11,091 nucleotides of DNA from JALZAA01 sp035938395 (GCA_035938395.1 DASZGY010000139.1:1-11091), one strand, 5' to 3'. Positions 1-7,269 are shown, counted from the first letter of the stretch. A program made the numbers and translations. Notes: generated by a model from the letters alone, not told the origin.

Positions 1-931
1 CGAGCCCCAGGAGGATCGGCTCCGCCTCGACGCCCTCGACGCCCAGGCAGACGAGGTGCGGCACCCGATCGGCGGCATCGCCGTAGAGCGTTACCCCGCC
101 CACCCGCGCCGGCGCGGCGTGCGCGACGCGGTCGGTGAGCTCGCGCTGCGCACCGGCTTCGGCGGCGAGCCTGCCGTCGGCGGACACCTCGGCGGCGGCG
201 GCGCCGAAGCCGACCATGGCCGGGACGTCCTCGAGGCCGCCCCGTCGGGCGCGTTCCTGCGCGCCGCCGACGACGAACGGCGGCAACCGCAGACCGCGGC
301 GGACGAGCAGCGCGCCCGCTCCCTTGGGCCCACCGAACTTGTGCGCGCTCACCGAGCAGAGGTCGGCGTCGAGAGCGCCGAAGTCGAACGGGACGTGGCC
401 GGCCGCCATGCATGCATCGACGTGGACCAGCACGCCGCGCTCCTTGCACGCCGCCACCACCGCGCGCGCGGGTTGGATCGTCCCGACCTCGTGGTTGGCG
501 AGCTGCACGGTGACGAGCGCGGTCTCGGGCCGGACCGCGTCGACCACGGCCGAGGGGTCGTAGCGGCCCAGGTGATCGACTCCGACGACGGCCACCTCGG
601 CGCCGCTGCGGCGACACGCGTCGAGCACAGCCGAGTGCTCGACCGCCGTCGTGACGATCTGCGCGGGCGCATCGGCGCGTTCCACTGCGCCCCAGACGGC
701 GGTGTTGACGGCCTCCGTGCCGCTCGACGTGAAGACAACCTCCCGCGGCCGCGCAACGAGCAGCGTGGCGACCTGCTCGCGTGCGTCTTCGAGCGCGACA
801 CGCGTCACTCGCCCCTCGGCGTGGAGCCGCCCGGGATCAGCGTGGTGGTCGCGCAGGAACGGCAGCATCGCTTCGAACGCGGCCGGGCGCAGCGGCGAGG
901 TGGACGCGTGGTCGAGGTACGCGCGCCGCAC
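1..931 (-). CDS. Cysteine desulfurase, NifS/IscS-like class V aminotransferase (3' end cut by window edge)
   Basis: PLP enzyme that takes sulfur from L-cysteine for Fe-S clusters and other sulfur cofactors; cytosolic. About 310 codons are visible and the C-terminal part lies beyond the left edge. The N terminus reads VRRAYLDHASTSPLRP, the family opening (YLDHAAT-like). H99 is in a VEHSAV motif, N146-H147 in ANHEVGTIQP, D172 in HVDACMAAG, and the Schiff-base lysine K198 in SAHKFGGPKGAG. The catalytic-cysteine loop is outside the window, so activity and the NifS versus SufS class cannot be confirmed. The usual Gln after the PLP-binding Asp is Met175, and the second Asn of the NNE motif is His147. 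The start is GTG 931, the first possible start after the in-frame TGA that ends the regulator. No Shine-Dalgarno is visible, so translation is probably coupled to the upstream gene. This strand and frame, not the long plus-strand reading, is the coding one here. Confidence 0.93.
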   Translation of the reverse strand, partial: MRRAYLDHASTSPLRPAAFEAMLPFLRDHHADPGRLHAEGRVTRVALEDAREQVATLLVARPREVVFTSSGTEAVNTAVWGAVERADAPAQIVTTAVEHSAVLDACRRSGAEVAVVGVDHLGRYDPSAVVDAVRPETALVTVQLANHEVGTIQPARAVVAACKERGVLVHVDACMAAGHVPFDFGALDADLCSVSAHKFGGPKGAGALLVRRGLRLPPFVVGGAQERARRGGLEDVPAMVGFGAAAAEVSADGRLAAEAGAQRELTDRVAHAAPARVGGVTLYGDAADRVPHLVCLGVEGVEAEPILLGL

Positions 932-940
932 GAGCGAGCG

Positions 941-1684
941 TCAGACGCGCGCGACGCAGTGGTCGTCGCCCGCGGGACGGCTCTCCGTGAACAGCGGACG
1001 CGTCTCGCCGTAGAGACCGGCGAGCATCCCGCGGATCATGCCCCGGTCGACCGAGCACACGACATGGGGGTACTTCTTGGCCGCGTCGCCGAACGGGCAC
1101 TGCTCGGACACGATCGTGAGCGAGCCGCCGCTCGCCTCGGCGTGGGCGGCGAAGCCATGGGCGGTGAGCGCGTCGGCGACGGTCGCCAGTGCGGCACGGA
1201 CCGATCGGTGCCCGGCGGTGGGGTCGTCGGTCTCGGGCGTCATGCGGGCGGCGATGGCGACGCCGTAGTCGTACCCGACCTCCTCCGCCATGGCGGCGGC
1301 CTGGTCGGGGTCGAGGAGCTCGAGCGAGCGCGCCAGCAGAGTCGCGAGAAGGTCGTCCCGGCGAGGTGGGAAGTTCAACGAGGTGTCGAGCTCGCCGGCG
1401 CGATAGCGCTTCGACGGCCGGCCCGCCGTCTCGTGGCGAGCCAGCTCGACGGTCAGGTACCCGCCCGCCGTCAGCTTCTCGAGGTGGTGCCGGGCGACGT
1501 TGGCATGCAGGTCGAAGCGCTCGGCGACCTCGGCGGCGGTCACCCCGTCGGCGCCGGCCCGGACGAACAGGTAGATGTCGCGGCGGGTCGGGTCCCCGAA
1601 GGCGCTCGTCACGGCGCTCACGGCGGCGCTGAACTCGTCGGCGCTGAGCCCGGCGCCCCTGGGCTTCGCGGCCGACTCCGTCAT
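941..1684 (-). CDS. SufR-type iron-sulfur-sensing winged-helix transcriptional regulator
   Basis: 247-residue DNA-binding regulator. Residues about 20-95 form an ArsR/DeoR-like winged helix: SAFGDPTRRDIYLF, then the helix-turn-helix around VTAAEVAERFDLHANVARHHL. The C-terminal half carries C196 (EQCPF), C210 (HVVCSVD) and C243 (DHCVARV). This cysteine layout matches SufR of cyanobacteria and mycobacteria, where it holds an Fe-S cluster that controls suf genes. The protein ends at its natural place just after the third cysteine, so it looks complete. It lies directly upstream of, and in frame with, a cysteine desulfurase, and diverges from an Mrp Fe-S carrier, which supports a role in Fe-S homeostasis. 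The ATG at 1684 sits six bases after a TAGAAT box with no room for a Shine-Dalgarno, so the transcript is probably leaderless. Function by family is well supported; target genes and autoregulation are inferred. Confidence 0.88.
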   Translation of the reverse strand: MTESAAKPRGAGLSADEFSAAVSAVTSAFGDPTRRDIYLFVRAGADGVTAAEVAERFDLHANVARHHLEKLTAGGYLTVELARHETAGRPSKRYRAGELDTSLNFPPRRDDLLATLLARSLELLDPDQAAAMAEEVGYDYGVAIAARMTPETDDPTAGHRSVRAALATVADALTAHGFAAHAEASGGSLTIVSEQCPFGDAAKKYPHVVCSVDRGMIRGMLAGLYGETRPLFTESRPAGDDHCVARV

Positions 1685-1690
1685 GCCGGT

Positions 1691-1696
1691 ATTCTA
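1691..1696 (-). promoter_or_regulatory. -10 box of the regulator gene, leaderless layout
   Basis: On the minus strand TAGAAT (5 of 6 to TATAAT) is followed by six bases, ACCGGC, and then the ATG at 1684. A -10 hexamer six bases before the start codon puts +1 on the A of the ATG, the standard geometry of actinobacterial leaderless genes. I see no convincing -35 at 16-18 bases upstream. Confidence 0.6.
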
Positions 1697-1709
1697 CCTA
1701 TGCACGTAG
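1694..1709. promoter_or_regulatory. Possible regulator operator: small inverted repeat
   Basis: CTAC and GTAG arms flank an 8-base centre (CTATGCAC). The repeat overlaps the -10 box of the SufR-like gene and lies in the 63-base divergent region upstream of mrp, where an autoregulatory operator controlling both directions would be expected. The arms are only 4 bp, so chance is possible. It does not resemble the mycobacterial SufR site (ACACT-N5-TGTGA) as I recall it. Confidence 0.25.
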
Positions 1710-1736
1710 TGGAAATGCCCCCCGGCGAGGAGAGGC

Positions 1737-1742
1737 GAGGAG
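1737..1742 (+). promoter_or_regulatory. Ribosome binding site of mrp
   Basis: GAGGAG lies five bases before the ATG at 1748. It decides the start: in-frame ATGs at 1700 and 1715 would add 16 or 11 residues but have no such site, and the added residues do not look like the MIP18 domain. Confidence 0.7.
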
Positions 1743-1747
1743 ACCCC

Positions 1748-2869
1748 ATGCCCACCGAGGCCGCCGTCCTCGAGGCCCTGCGCCCCGTCGAGGACCCCGA
1801 GCTGCACCAGTCGATCGTCGACCTCGACATGGTCAAGGAGGTCGCCATCGACGGAGGCCGGGTGGCGGTGACCGTCGCCCTCACCGTGTCCGGGTGCCCG
1901 CTCAAGCCCGAGATCACCCGGCGCGTCAGCGAGGCCGTCCAGCCCCTCGACGGCGTCGAGTCGGTCGACGTGGACCTGACCGTGATGGACGACGAGCAGC
2001 GCCAGGCCGTCGCCGAGCGCCTCCGCCAACAGCATGCCGGCGGCGCCGAGGCGGCCGACGGCCGGCCGGCCCGCGTGAACCCGTTCACCGACGCCCGCAC
2101 CCGAGTGCTCGCAGTGGCGTCGGGGAAGGGCGGCGTCGGGAAGTCGTCGGTCACCACGAACCTCGCGGTCGCGCTCGCGCAACGTGGCCACAAGGTCGCC
2201 GCCGTCGACGCCGACGTGTGGGGCTTCTCGATGCCGCGCATGCTCGGCATCGACCACCCGCCCGTCGTGCTCGACGACGTGATCATCCCGCCCGAGGCGA
2301 ACGGCGTGAACCTCATCTCGATGGGGTTCTTCGCCCGTGAGGACCAGCCCGTCGTATGGCGGGGCCCGATGCTGCACAAGGCGCTCGAGCAGTTCCTCAC
2401 GGACGTGCACTGGGACGAGCCCGACTTCCTGGTCGTCGACATGCCTCCGGGCACGGGCGACATCGCGCTGTCGATGGCCCAGTTCCTCCCCCGGGCCGAG
2501 GTGCTCATCGTGACGACGCCGCAGCCGGCCGCGCAGCGCGTCGCGCAGCGCGCCGCGTACATGAGCCAGAAGGTGAACCTCGACGTGATGGGCGTGATCG
2601 AGAACATGTCGTGGTTCCGCGGCGACGACGGCAAGGCGTACGAGCTGTTCGGCGCGGGCGGCGGTCGTGAGCTCGCCGACCAGCTGGGCGTCCCGCTGCT
2701 CGGGCAGGTGCCGCTGGTGCCGGAGCTGCGCGTGGGCGCCGACGAGGGCCGGCCGATCGTGGTCACCGACCCCGACGACGAGGCGTCGCGGGTGTTCGTG
2801 ACGATCGCCGAACGGGTCGAGGAGCTCGCGCCGAAGAAGGTCTACCGCCCCGAGCTCAAGATCACGTGA
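1748..2869 (+). CDS. mrp: Mrp/ApbC-type P-loop ATPase, Fe-S cluster carrier
   Basis: 373-residue cytosolic protein of the Mrp/NBP35 family, thought to hold and deliver Fe-S clusters to apoproteins with ATP hydrolysis. Residues 1 to about 85 form a MIP18/DUF59 domain (DPELHQSIVDLDMV; C50 in VSGCPLK). A linker follows, then the deviant Walker A GKGGVGKS at 126-133, ADVWGFSMPRMLG in the A' region, VWRGPM, and the Walker B-like stretch FLVVDMPPGTGD. The C-terminal part has ENMSWF. In E. coli ApbC and Nbp35 a CxxC follows that point; here the stretch reads RGDDGKAYELFG with no cysteines. Actinobacterial homologues often lack it too, as I recall. The start at 1748 is chosen from the GAGGAG site and the domain boundary. 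It diverges from the SufR-like regulator and converges on the DUF2207-like gene, with 16 bases between stops. Confidence 0.93.
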   Translation: MPTEAAVLEALRPVEDPELHQSIVDLDMVKEVAIDGGRVAVTVALTVSGCPLKPEITRRVSEAVQPLDGVESVDVDLTVMDDEQRQAVAERLRQQHAGGAEAADGRPARVNPFTDARTRVLAVASGKGGVGKSSVTTNLAVALAQRGHKVAAVDADVWGFSMPRMLGIDHPPVVLDDVIIPPEANGVNLISMGFFAREDQPVVWRGPMLHKALEQFLTDVHWDEPDFLVVDMPPGTGDIALSMAQFLPRAEVLIVTTPQPAAQRVAQRAAYMSQKVNLDVMGVIENMSWFRGDDGKAYELFGAGGGRELADQLGVPLLGQVPLVPELRVGADEGRPIVVTDPDDEASRVFVTIAERVEELAPKKVYRPELKIT

Positions 2870-2885
2870 CGCAGGTGCACCGAGG

Positions 2886-4430
2886 TCAGACCTGGTCCGT
2901 CGGGGATCTCTTCGCCGTCGCGCGTGAGGTCACCGGAATCTGATCCCTGGTCGACGCTCCGCTCGGCGTCGCCACCTCGATCTCCCGCACGTAGCCGAGA
3001 TTCGGCGTAGAGAGCGCGGTGACCGTATCGCCCTGCGAGTGGGCGTCGTAGAGGCTCCGCCGCACCCGCCAGGACCTGATCCTGCGGCGCGTGCCGTCGT
3101 CGAGGGCGAGGTAGTACCAGTACCGCGGGTTGTTGTTGCTACTGGACTGGAAGATCTGACGTCGCCGGCGCGCCCGCACCAGCTCGCCGGTGGTCTTCCG
3201 GCTGCGCCAGAAGTCGGGCACCGCGCGCACGAGGAGGACGATCGCCCATAGCAGGACGAGCGCGGCCGGGATCGTCAGCAGCAGGGCGCCGCGACCGATC
3301 CAGTCGAGCTGGTCGCGATCGAAGAGGGGATCGGCGGACGTGATCGGATCGGCGGCTGACTGCGCCGCGCGCGTGAGCCCGTAGAGCGCGGCGACGGCGG
3401 CGGCGCCCCACAGCACGGCGAGGAACGTGGCGAACGCGGGGTGCTTGCCCCAGCCCGGCGGCCAGCCACGGGGATAGCCGACGCGTACGCGCCGCCACCG
3501 CCCGCCGAAGCGGCTCCAGGCCCCGTGGTCGTCCTCCGTGCCGAACGGCAAGAGCGCGACCGCGGCGGGCGCGACGCCCATCACGCCCGCGTACGCGAAG
3601 TGCCGTCCCCACATCTGCACGGCTGCCGGCGACAGGTCGGCGAGCTGCTCGTCCTCGCGCAGGTGCGCACGCAGGGCGAGACAGCGCGCCGTCGCGTCCT
3701 TTCCCGCCGCCGTCGGCAGCTGCGCCAACGACCGGGAGAGCCGGCCGTCGGCCAAGAGGATCAGGACGATGCCGACGACCGCGAGACCGCCGGCGATGGC
3801 CGCCGCCGCGGGATGCTTGCTGCTCTCACCGCCGACCACGCTCGAGAGGTACAGCAGCCCGCCGATCGCGAACGGGCCGACGCCCAGGAGCGACACCAAC
3901 CAGCCCGGCCAGCGGTCCCGCGTCAGCCCACGGTCCTGCGCATCGGCGATCACCTCCCTGCCGAATGCGCGATGCCATCCCCGCGATGCGTCCTCGGGAC
4001 CGGTCGTCAGTGCGTCGGTCGGGACGACCCCGTCGACGGCCTTGCGCCGAACCTCGTCGAGCACCCGTCGTTCGTACTGGGTCAGCGGCTCGGCATCCGC
4101 GGCTCCCCGCAGCCGGCAGATCGTCTTGCCCGGCTCGACCTCCTCGAGGCGGACCACGTGCCGTGCCGCGAGATCGAGCAGCGTCGCCGGCGGGAGCTCG
4201 GCGGGCAGCTCGAAGTCGTTGCACAACAGCCCCGCCACCGCCGGCGGCACCGGCGGCAGATCCTGGGTGGGAGCCCCGGGCCGGATCCGGGGCGGGCGGC
4301 GCCACATGGCCACTCCGATGAGGAGCAGGATCCAGGCGCCGGCGAGGGCCGCGGCGCCCACGAGGATCGGGATCGAGAAGGTGGTGTCGTCGGAGTTGGA
4401 CGTGGCTGCGAGCACGCCCGAGATGAGCAC
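2886..4430 (-). CDS. DUF2207-like multi-pass membrane protein of unknown function
   Basis: 514 residues with about five or six membrane segments: roughly 19-43, 177-199, 208-228, possibly 281-296, 331-354 and 381-404. Residues about 65-165 look like the cytoplasmic core of DUF2207 (YciQ-like) proteins: PAELPPATLLDLAARHVVRLEEVEP, with a later LTQYERRVLDEV. The WGRHFAYAGVMGVAP stretch near 274-288 also fits that family. Residues about 410-490 form a soluble, basic then beta-rich tail (TTGELVRARRR, YYLALDDGTRRRIRSW). The long N-terminal extracellular domain of full DUF2207 proteins is absent. The start is GTG 4430; an in-frame TGA lies three codons upstream at 4437-4439, so no longer protein is possible. 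Its biochemical role is unknown. It is transcribed away from ctaC and may or may not belong functionally to the oxidase genes. Confidence 0.8.
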   Translation of the reverse strand: MLISGVLAATSNSDDTTFSIPILVGAAALAGAWILLLIGVAMWRRPPRIRPGAPTQDLPPVPPAVAGLLCNDFELPAELPPATLLDLAARHVVRLEEVEPGKTICRLRGAADAEPLTQYERRVLDEVRRKAVDGVVPTDALTTGPEDASRGWHRAFGREVIADAQDRGLTRDRWPGWLVSLLGVGPFAIGGLLYLSSVVGGESSKHPAAAAIAGGLAVVGIVLILLADGRLSRSLAQLPTAAGKDATARCLALRAHLREDEQLADLSPAAVQMWGRHFAYAGVMGVAPAAVALLPFGTEDDHGAWSRFGGRWRRVRVGYPRGWPPGWGKHPAFATFLAVLWGAAAVAALYGLTRAAQSAADPITSADPLFDRDQLDWIGRGALLLTIPAALVLLWAIVLLVRAVPDFWRSRKTTGELVRARRRRQIFQSSSNNNPRYWYYLALDDGTRRRIRSWRVRRSLYDAHSQGDTVTALSTPNLGYVREIEVATPSGASTRDQIPVTSRATAKRSPTDQV

Positions 4431-4476
4431 GGCGCATCATCGCGTGCCCGAGAGTCCGGGGATAGTGTCCGCCGCC
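4431..4476. promoter_or_regulatory. Short divergent promoter region between the DUF2207-like gene and ctaC
   Basis: Only 46 bases separate the two starts and neither has a Shine-Dalgarno. Toward ctaC, GATAGT (4461-4466; the overlapping TAGTGT at 4463-4468 is weaker) lies 8-10 bases before the ATG. Toward the DUF2207-like gene, GATGAT (4436-4441, minus strand) lies five bases before the GTG. Both layouts fit leaderless or nearly leaderless transcripts. No clear -35 boxes are seen. Confidence 0.4.
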
Positions 4477-5196
4477 ATGAGGCGCGTTCCGCTCGCCCTC
4501 GTCGTGATCGTGCTGTCGGGCTGCGGCCTCGAATTCGGCGGTGGTCGTGGAGCGACTCGCCAGGGCCGCGACATCTTCGGCCTGTGGCAGGGGTCCGTGA
4601 TCGTGGCCCTGCTCGTCGGTGGCCTGGTCTGGGGCCTGATCGTGTTCGCCGTGCTGCGGTACCGACGGCGGCACGACGACCTCCCGAGCCAGACGCAGTA
4701 CTTCGTCAAGCTCGAGATCCTGTACACCGTCGTGCCGGTCATCATCGTCGCTGTGCTGTTCGCGTTCTCGTACCGCACTCAGAACGAGGTCGACGCGCTC
4801 TCGAGCCACCCCGCGGTCACGATCGACGTCAAGGGCTTCCAGTGGCAGTGGCAGTTCCACTACCGCGACGACGACGTCACGGTCACCGGCCTGCCGAACA
4901 AGGTGCCCACGATGGTCCTGCCCGTGGACCGCACCGTGCGACTCGTTCTCACGTCACCCGACGTCATCCACTCGTTCTACGTGCCCAGCTTCCTGTTCAA
5001 ACGCGACGCGATCCCGGGTGTGACGAACCGGTTCGACTTCGACGTGCGCGACAAGGGGACGTACACGGGTCGGTGCGCAGAGTTCTGCGGCCTCGACCAC
5101 GCCAAGATGACCTTCGAGGTCAAGGCCGTGAGCATGGCCGACTACCGCGACTGGATCGTGCAGCAGCAGCGAGCGCAGAGTGGGGGAAGCCCGTGA
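4477..5196 (+). CDS. ctaC: Cytochrome c oxidase subunit II (CuA subunit), aa3 type
   Basis: 239 residues. Accepts electrons from cytochrome c and passes them via the dinuclear CuA centre to heme a in subunit I. The N terminus is a lipoprotein signal with lipobox LSGC (C16). Two membrane helices follow, about 38-60 and 74-96. The extracytoplasmic cupredoxin domain contains the aromatic electron-entry stretch KGFQWQWQFHY. CuA ligands are H165 (DVIHSFYVPS), then C200, E202, C204, H208 and M211 in RCAEFCGLDHAKM; all are present. There is no fused cytochrome c domain, so the donor must be another protein, most likely QcrC. The start at 4477 gives the signal peptide directly and has no Shine-Dalgarno. 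The stop overlaps the GTG of ctaD by 4 bases (GTGA). Confidence 0.97.
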   Translation: MRRVPLALVVIVLSGCGLEFGGGRGATRQGRDIFGLWQGSVIVALLVGGLVWGLIVFAVLRYRRRHDDLPSQTQYFVKLEILYTVVPVIIVAVLFAFSYRTQNEVDALSSHPAVTIDVKGFQWQWQFHYRDDDVTVTGLPNKVPTMVLPVDRTVRLVLTSPDVIHSFYVPSFLFKRDAIPGVTNRFDFDVRDKGTYTGRCAEFCGLDHAKMTFEVKAVSMADYRDWIVQQQRAQSGGSP

Positions 5197-6851
5197 CGAT
5201 CACGACCGAGCGCCCGGGTACCGCCGCCGCCCCGGCGCCCGCCCCGCGCCCGAACACCGGGATCCTGCGCTGGCTCACGAGCACCGACCACAAGGTGATC
5301 GGGCTGAGCTACCTCGTGACTTCGTTCGGCTTCTTCTGCCTCGGCGGTCTGCTCGCGCTCGGGATGCGGACGCAGCTGGCGCAGCCGGGACTGCGCGTCC
5401 TGAGCCCGGAGACGTACAACGAGTTCTTCACGATGCACGGCAGCATCATGATGTACCTGTTCGCCGTGCCCTTCGCGTTCGGCCTCGCGAACTACATCGT
5501 CCCGCTTCAGATCGGCGCGCCCGACGTGGCCTTCCCGCGCCTCAACGCCCTCGCGTACTGGATGTACCTGTTCGGCGGGCTCGTGATGATCTCGGGATTC
5601 CTCACGGCCAGCGGCGCCGCCAACTTCGGTTGGTTCTCGTACGCGCCGCTGTCCGGCGCGACGTACGCCCCGGGCGCGGGGCCCGACCTCTGGATCGTGG
5701 GCGTGACCGTCACCAGCACCGCGACCGTGCTCGGCGCGGTCAACATGGTCACGACGATCTTCATGCTGCGCGCGCCGGGCATGACGATGTTCCGGATGCC
5801 GATCTTCACCTGGAACATGCTCGTGACGAGCGTCATGGTGCTGCTCGCGTTCCCGGTCCTCACCGCCGCGCTGGCGATGCTGTTCGCCGACCGCCATCTG
5901 GGCGCCCACATCTTCGAGGTCCAGAAGGGCGGCGAGCCCGTGCTGTGGCAGCACCTGTTCTGGTTCTTCGGCCACCCCGAGGTCTATATCGTGGCGCTGC
6001 CCTTCTTCGGCGTGGTCACCGAGATCCTGCCGGTCTTCTCGCGCCGCCCGGTGTTCGGGTACAAAGGGCTCATCTTCGCCACGCTCGCGATCGGCGGACT
6101 GTCTACCGGCGTGTGGGCCCACCACATGTTCGCCACCGGTGTGGTGCTCCTCCCGTTCTTCAGCGCGCTGTCGCTGCTCATCGCGGTGCCGACCGGCGTC
6201 AAGTTCTTCAACTGGATCGGCACCATGTGGGGCGGCCAGCTGCGCTTCACCACGCCGATGCTCTTCACCGTCGGCTTTCTCGTGATCTTCTTGCTCGGCG
6301 GCCTGACCGGTGTGCTCCAGGCCATGGCGCCGGTCGACTTCAACGTCACCGACACGTACTTCGTCGTGGCGCACCTGCACTACGTGGTGTTCGCGGCTGC
6401 GGGCTTCGCCGGGTTCGGCGCGATCTACTACTGGTTCCCGAAGTTCACCGGCAAGATGATGAGCGAGCCGCTCGGCAAATGGCATTTCTGGCTGCTGTTC
6501 ATCGGGTTCAACATGACGTTCCTCGTCCAGCACCAACTCGGGTTGGAAGGTATGCCGCGGCGCGTCGTCACGTACCGCGAGAGCGACGGCTTCGGCAACC
6601 TGAACCTGATCTCGACGATCGGCTCGTTCATCATCGCCGTGAGCGTGATCATCTTCGCCTGGAACCTGTACCGGTCGCTGCGCCATGGACCCCCCGCCGG
6701 CAACGATCCGTGGGACGGCCAGACGCTCGAGTGGGCGACCACCTCGCCGCCCCCCGAGCGCAACTTCGACTCGCTGCCTCCGATCCGCTCGGAGCGCCCG
6801 TTCTTCGACCAGAAGTACGGCCACCTCGTCGACGCGACACGCAAGACATGA
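5193..6851 (+). CDS. ctaD: Cytochrome c oxidase subunit I, heme a/a3-CuB catalytic subunit
   Basis: 552 residues, the usual length, with about 12 membrane helices. Reduces O2 to water and pumps protons. Heme a ligands are H82 (TMHGSIMM) and H396; the heme a3 ligand is H394 (VAHLHYVV). CuB ligands are H261, in GHPEVY with the covalently linked Y265, and the H310-H311 pair in WAHHMFATG. E263 in GHPEV marks an A1-type oxidase with a D-channel glutamate, and K291 in FGYKG is the K-channel lysine. The N-terminal TGILRWLTSTDHKVIG and C-terminal NDPWDGQTLEWATTSPPP stretches are typical of the subunit. The start is GTG 5193, overlapping the ctaC stop; a GGGGGA tract lies a few bases upstream. The end overlaps the ctaF ATG (ATGA). 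A long open frame on the opposite strand of this gene is a codon-bias shadow. Confidence 0.98.
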   Translation: MTITTERPGTAAAPAPAPRPNTGILRWLTSTDHKVIGLSYLVTSFGFFCLGGLLALGMRTQLAQPGLRVLSPETYNEFFTMHGSIMMYLFAVPFAFGLANYIVPLQIGAPDVAFPRLNALAYWMYLFGGLVMISGFLTASGAANFGWFSYAPLSGATYAPGAGPDLWIVGVTVTSTATVLGAVNMVTTIFMLRAPGMTMFRMPIFTWNMLVTSVMVLLAFPVLTAALAMLFADRHLGAHIFEVQKGGEPVLWQHLFWFFGHPEVYIVALPFFGVVTEILPVFSRRPVFGYKGLIFATLAIGGLSTGVWAHHMFATGVVLLPFFSALSLLIAVPTGVKFFNWIGTMWGGQLRFTTPMLFTVGFLVIFLLGGLTGVLQAMAPVDFNVTDTYFVVAHLHYVVFAAAGFAGFGAIYYWFPKFTGKMMSEPLGKWHFWLLFIGFNMTFLVQHQLGLEGMPRRVVTYRESDGFGNLNLISTIGSFIIAVSVIIFAWNLYRSLRHGPPAGNDPWDGQTLEWATTSPPPERNFDSLPPIRSERPFFDQKYGHLVDATRKT

Positions 6852-7243
6852 AGGTCGAATCGTTCTTCTATCTCGGGGTCACCGCGTTCTTCGTCGTGAT
6901 CGGCACGATCTACTGGTTCACGAGCTACGAGGACGCAGGCACGACGATGCTCGTGGCCGCGTCGCTCCTCGGGCTCCTCGCCGGCGGATATCTGCTGCTG
7001 CAGGCGAGGCGATTCCCACCCCGTCCCGAGGACCGACCCGACGCGACCCTCGCGGAGGGCGCGGGCCCGGTCGATCAGTTCCCGGCCTCGACGATCTGGC
7101 CGTTCGTGTTCGCCTTCGGCGCGGCGGTATTCGCCACCGGGTTCGTGTTCGGAGTCTGGTTGGTGCTCGGCGGCGCCATCGTCCTCGTCTTCGGCGTCGT
7201 CGGCATGATCCGCCAGAGTCGCGACACCACACCGACGGAGTGA
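6848..7243 (+). CDS. ctaF: Actinobacterial cytochrome c oxidase subunit IV
   Basis: 131-residue protein with four membrane helices in two pairs: about 5-25 and 35-53, a hydrophilic linker (QARRFPPRPEDRPDATLAEG) and about 83-101 and 104-121. It matches the small CtaF subunit of actinobacterial aa3 oxidases. This subunit carries no cofactor and packs against subunits I and III in the supercomplex. It opens MKVESFFYLGVTAFF. The start overlaps the ctaD stop by 4 bases with no separate ribosome site, so translation is coupled. It is the last gene of the ctaC-ctaD-ctaF operon and converges on qcrB. Confidence 0.93.
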   Translation: MKVESFFYLGVTAFFVVIGTIYWFTSYEDAGTTMLVAASLLGLLAGGYLLLQARRFPPRPEDRPDATLAEGAGPVDQFPASTIWPFVFAFGAAVFATGFVFGVWLVLGGAIVLVFGVVGMIRQSRDTTPTE

Positions 7244-7247
7244 CGCG

Positions 7248-7269
7248 GGTGCGCCGGGCCCGGGTCACC
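7248..7269. terminator. Weak GC-rich hairpin between converging operons
   Basis: GGTG-CG-CCGGG faces CCCGG-GT-CACC, an imperfect inverted repeat in the 40-base gap between ctaF and qcrB. In a folded RNA some central GC pairs would open to form the loop. There is no T tract on either strand, so it is not a classical intrinsic terminator; a bidirectional terminator role is only suggested by position. Confidence 0.25.

Noticed and set aside
56..1747. Long plus-strand open frame running from 56 into mrp, suggesting a 937-residue protein
   Set aside because: The part before 1748 is antisense to the desulfurase and regulator, which show clear family motifs on the minus strand. It has no domain and is a GC codon-bias shadow.
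2883..2893. AGGTC-A-GACCT palindrome between mrp and the DUF2207-like gene, considered as a terminator
   Set aside because: Five-base arms with a one-base centre cannot form a usable hairpin, and there is no T tract.
4420..4440. ATG-ATG start at 4440 on the minus strand for the DUF2207-like gene
   Set aside because: These ATGs are in a different frame that gives a low-complexity Arg/Ala protein; the membrane-protein frame has a TGA at 4437-4439 and begins at GTG 4430.
3441..5192. Plus-strand extension of ctaD back to 3441
   Set aside because: It runs antisense to the DUF2207-like gene and out of frame through ctaC. The GTG at 5193 with its 4-base overlap is the natural ctaD start.
5142..6824. 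560-residue minus-strand open frame opposite ctaD
   Set aside because: It has extreme Arg/Glu/His/Asp composition and no recognisable motif, and lies fully antisense to a well-conserved gene. It is a codon-bias shadow.
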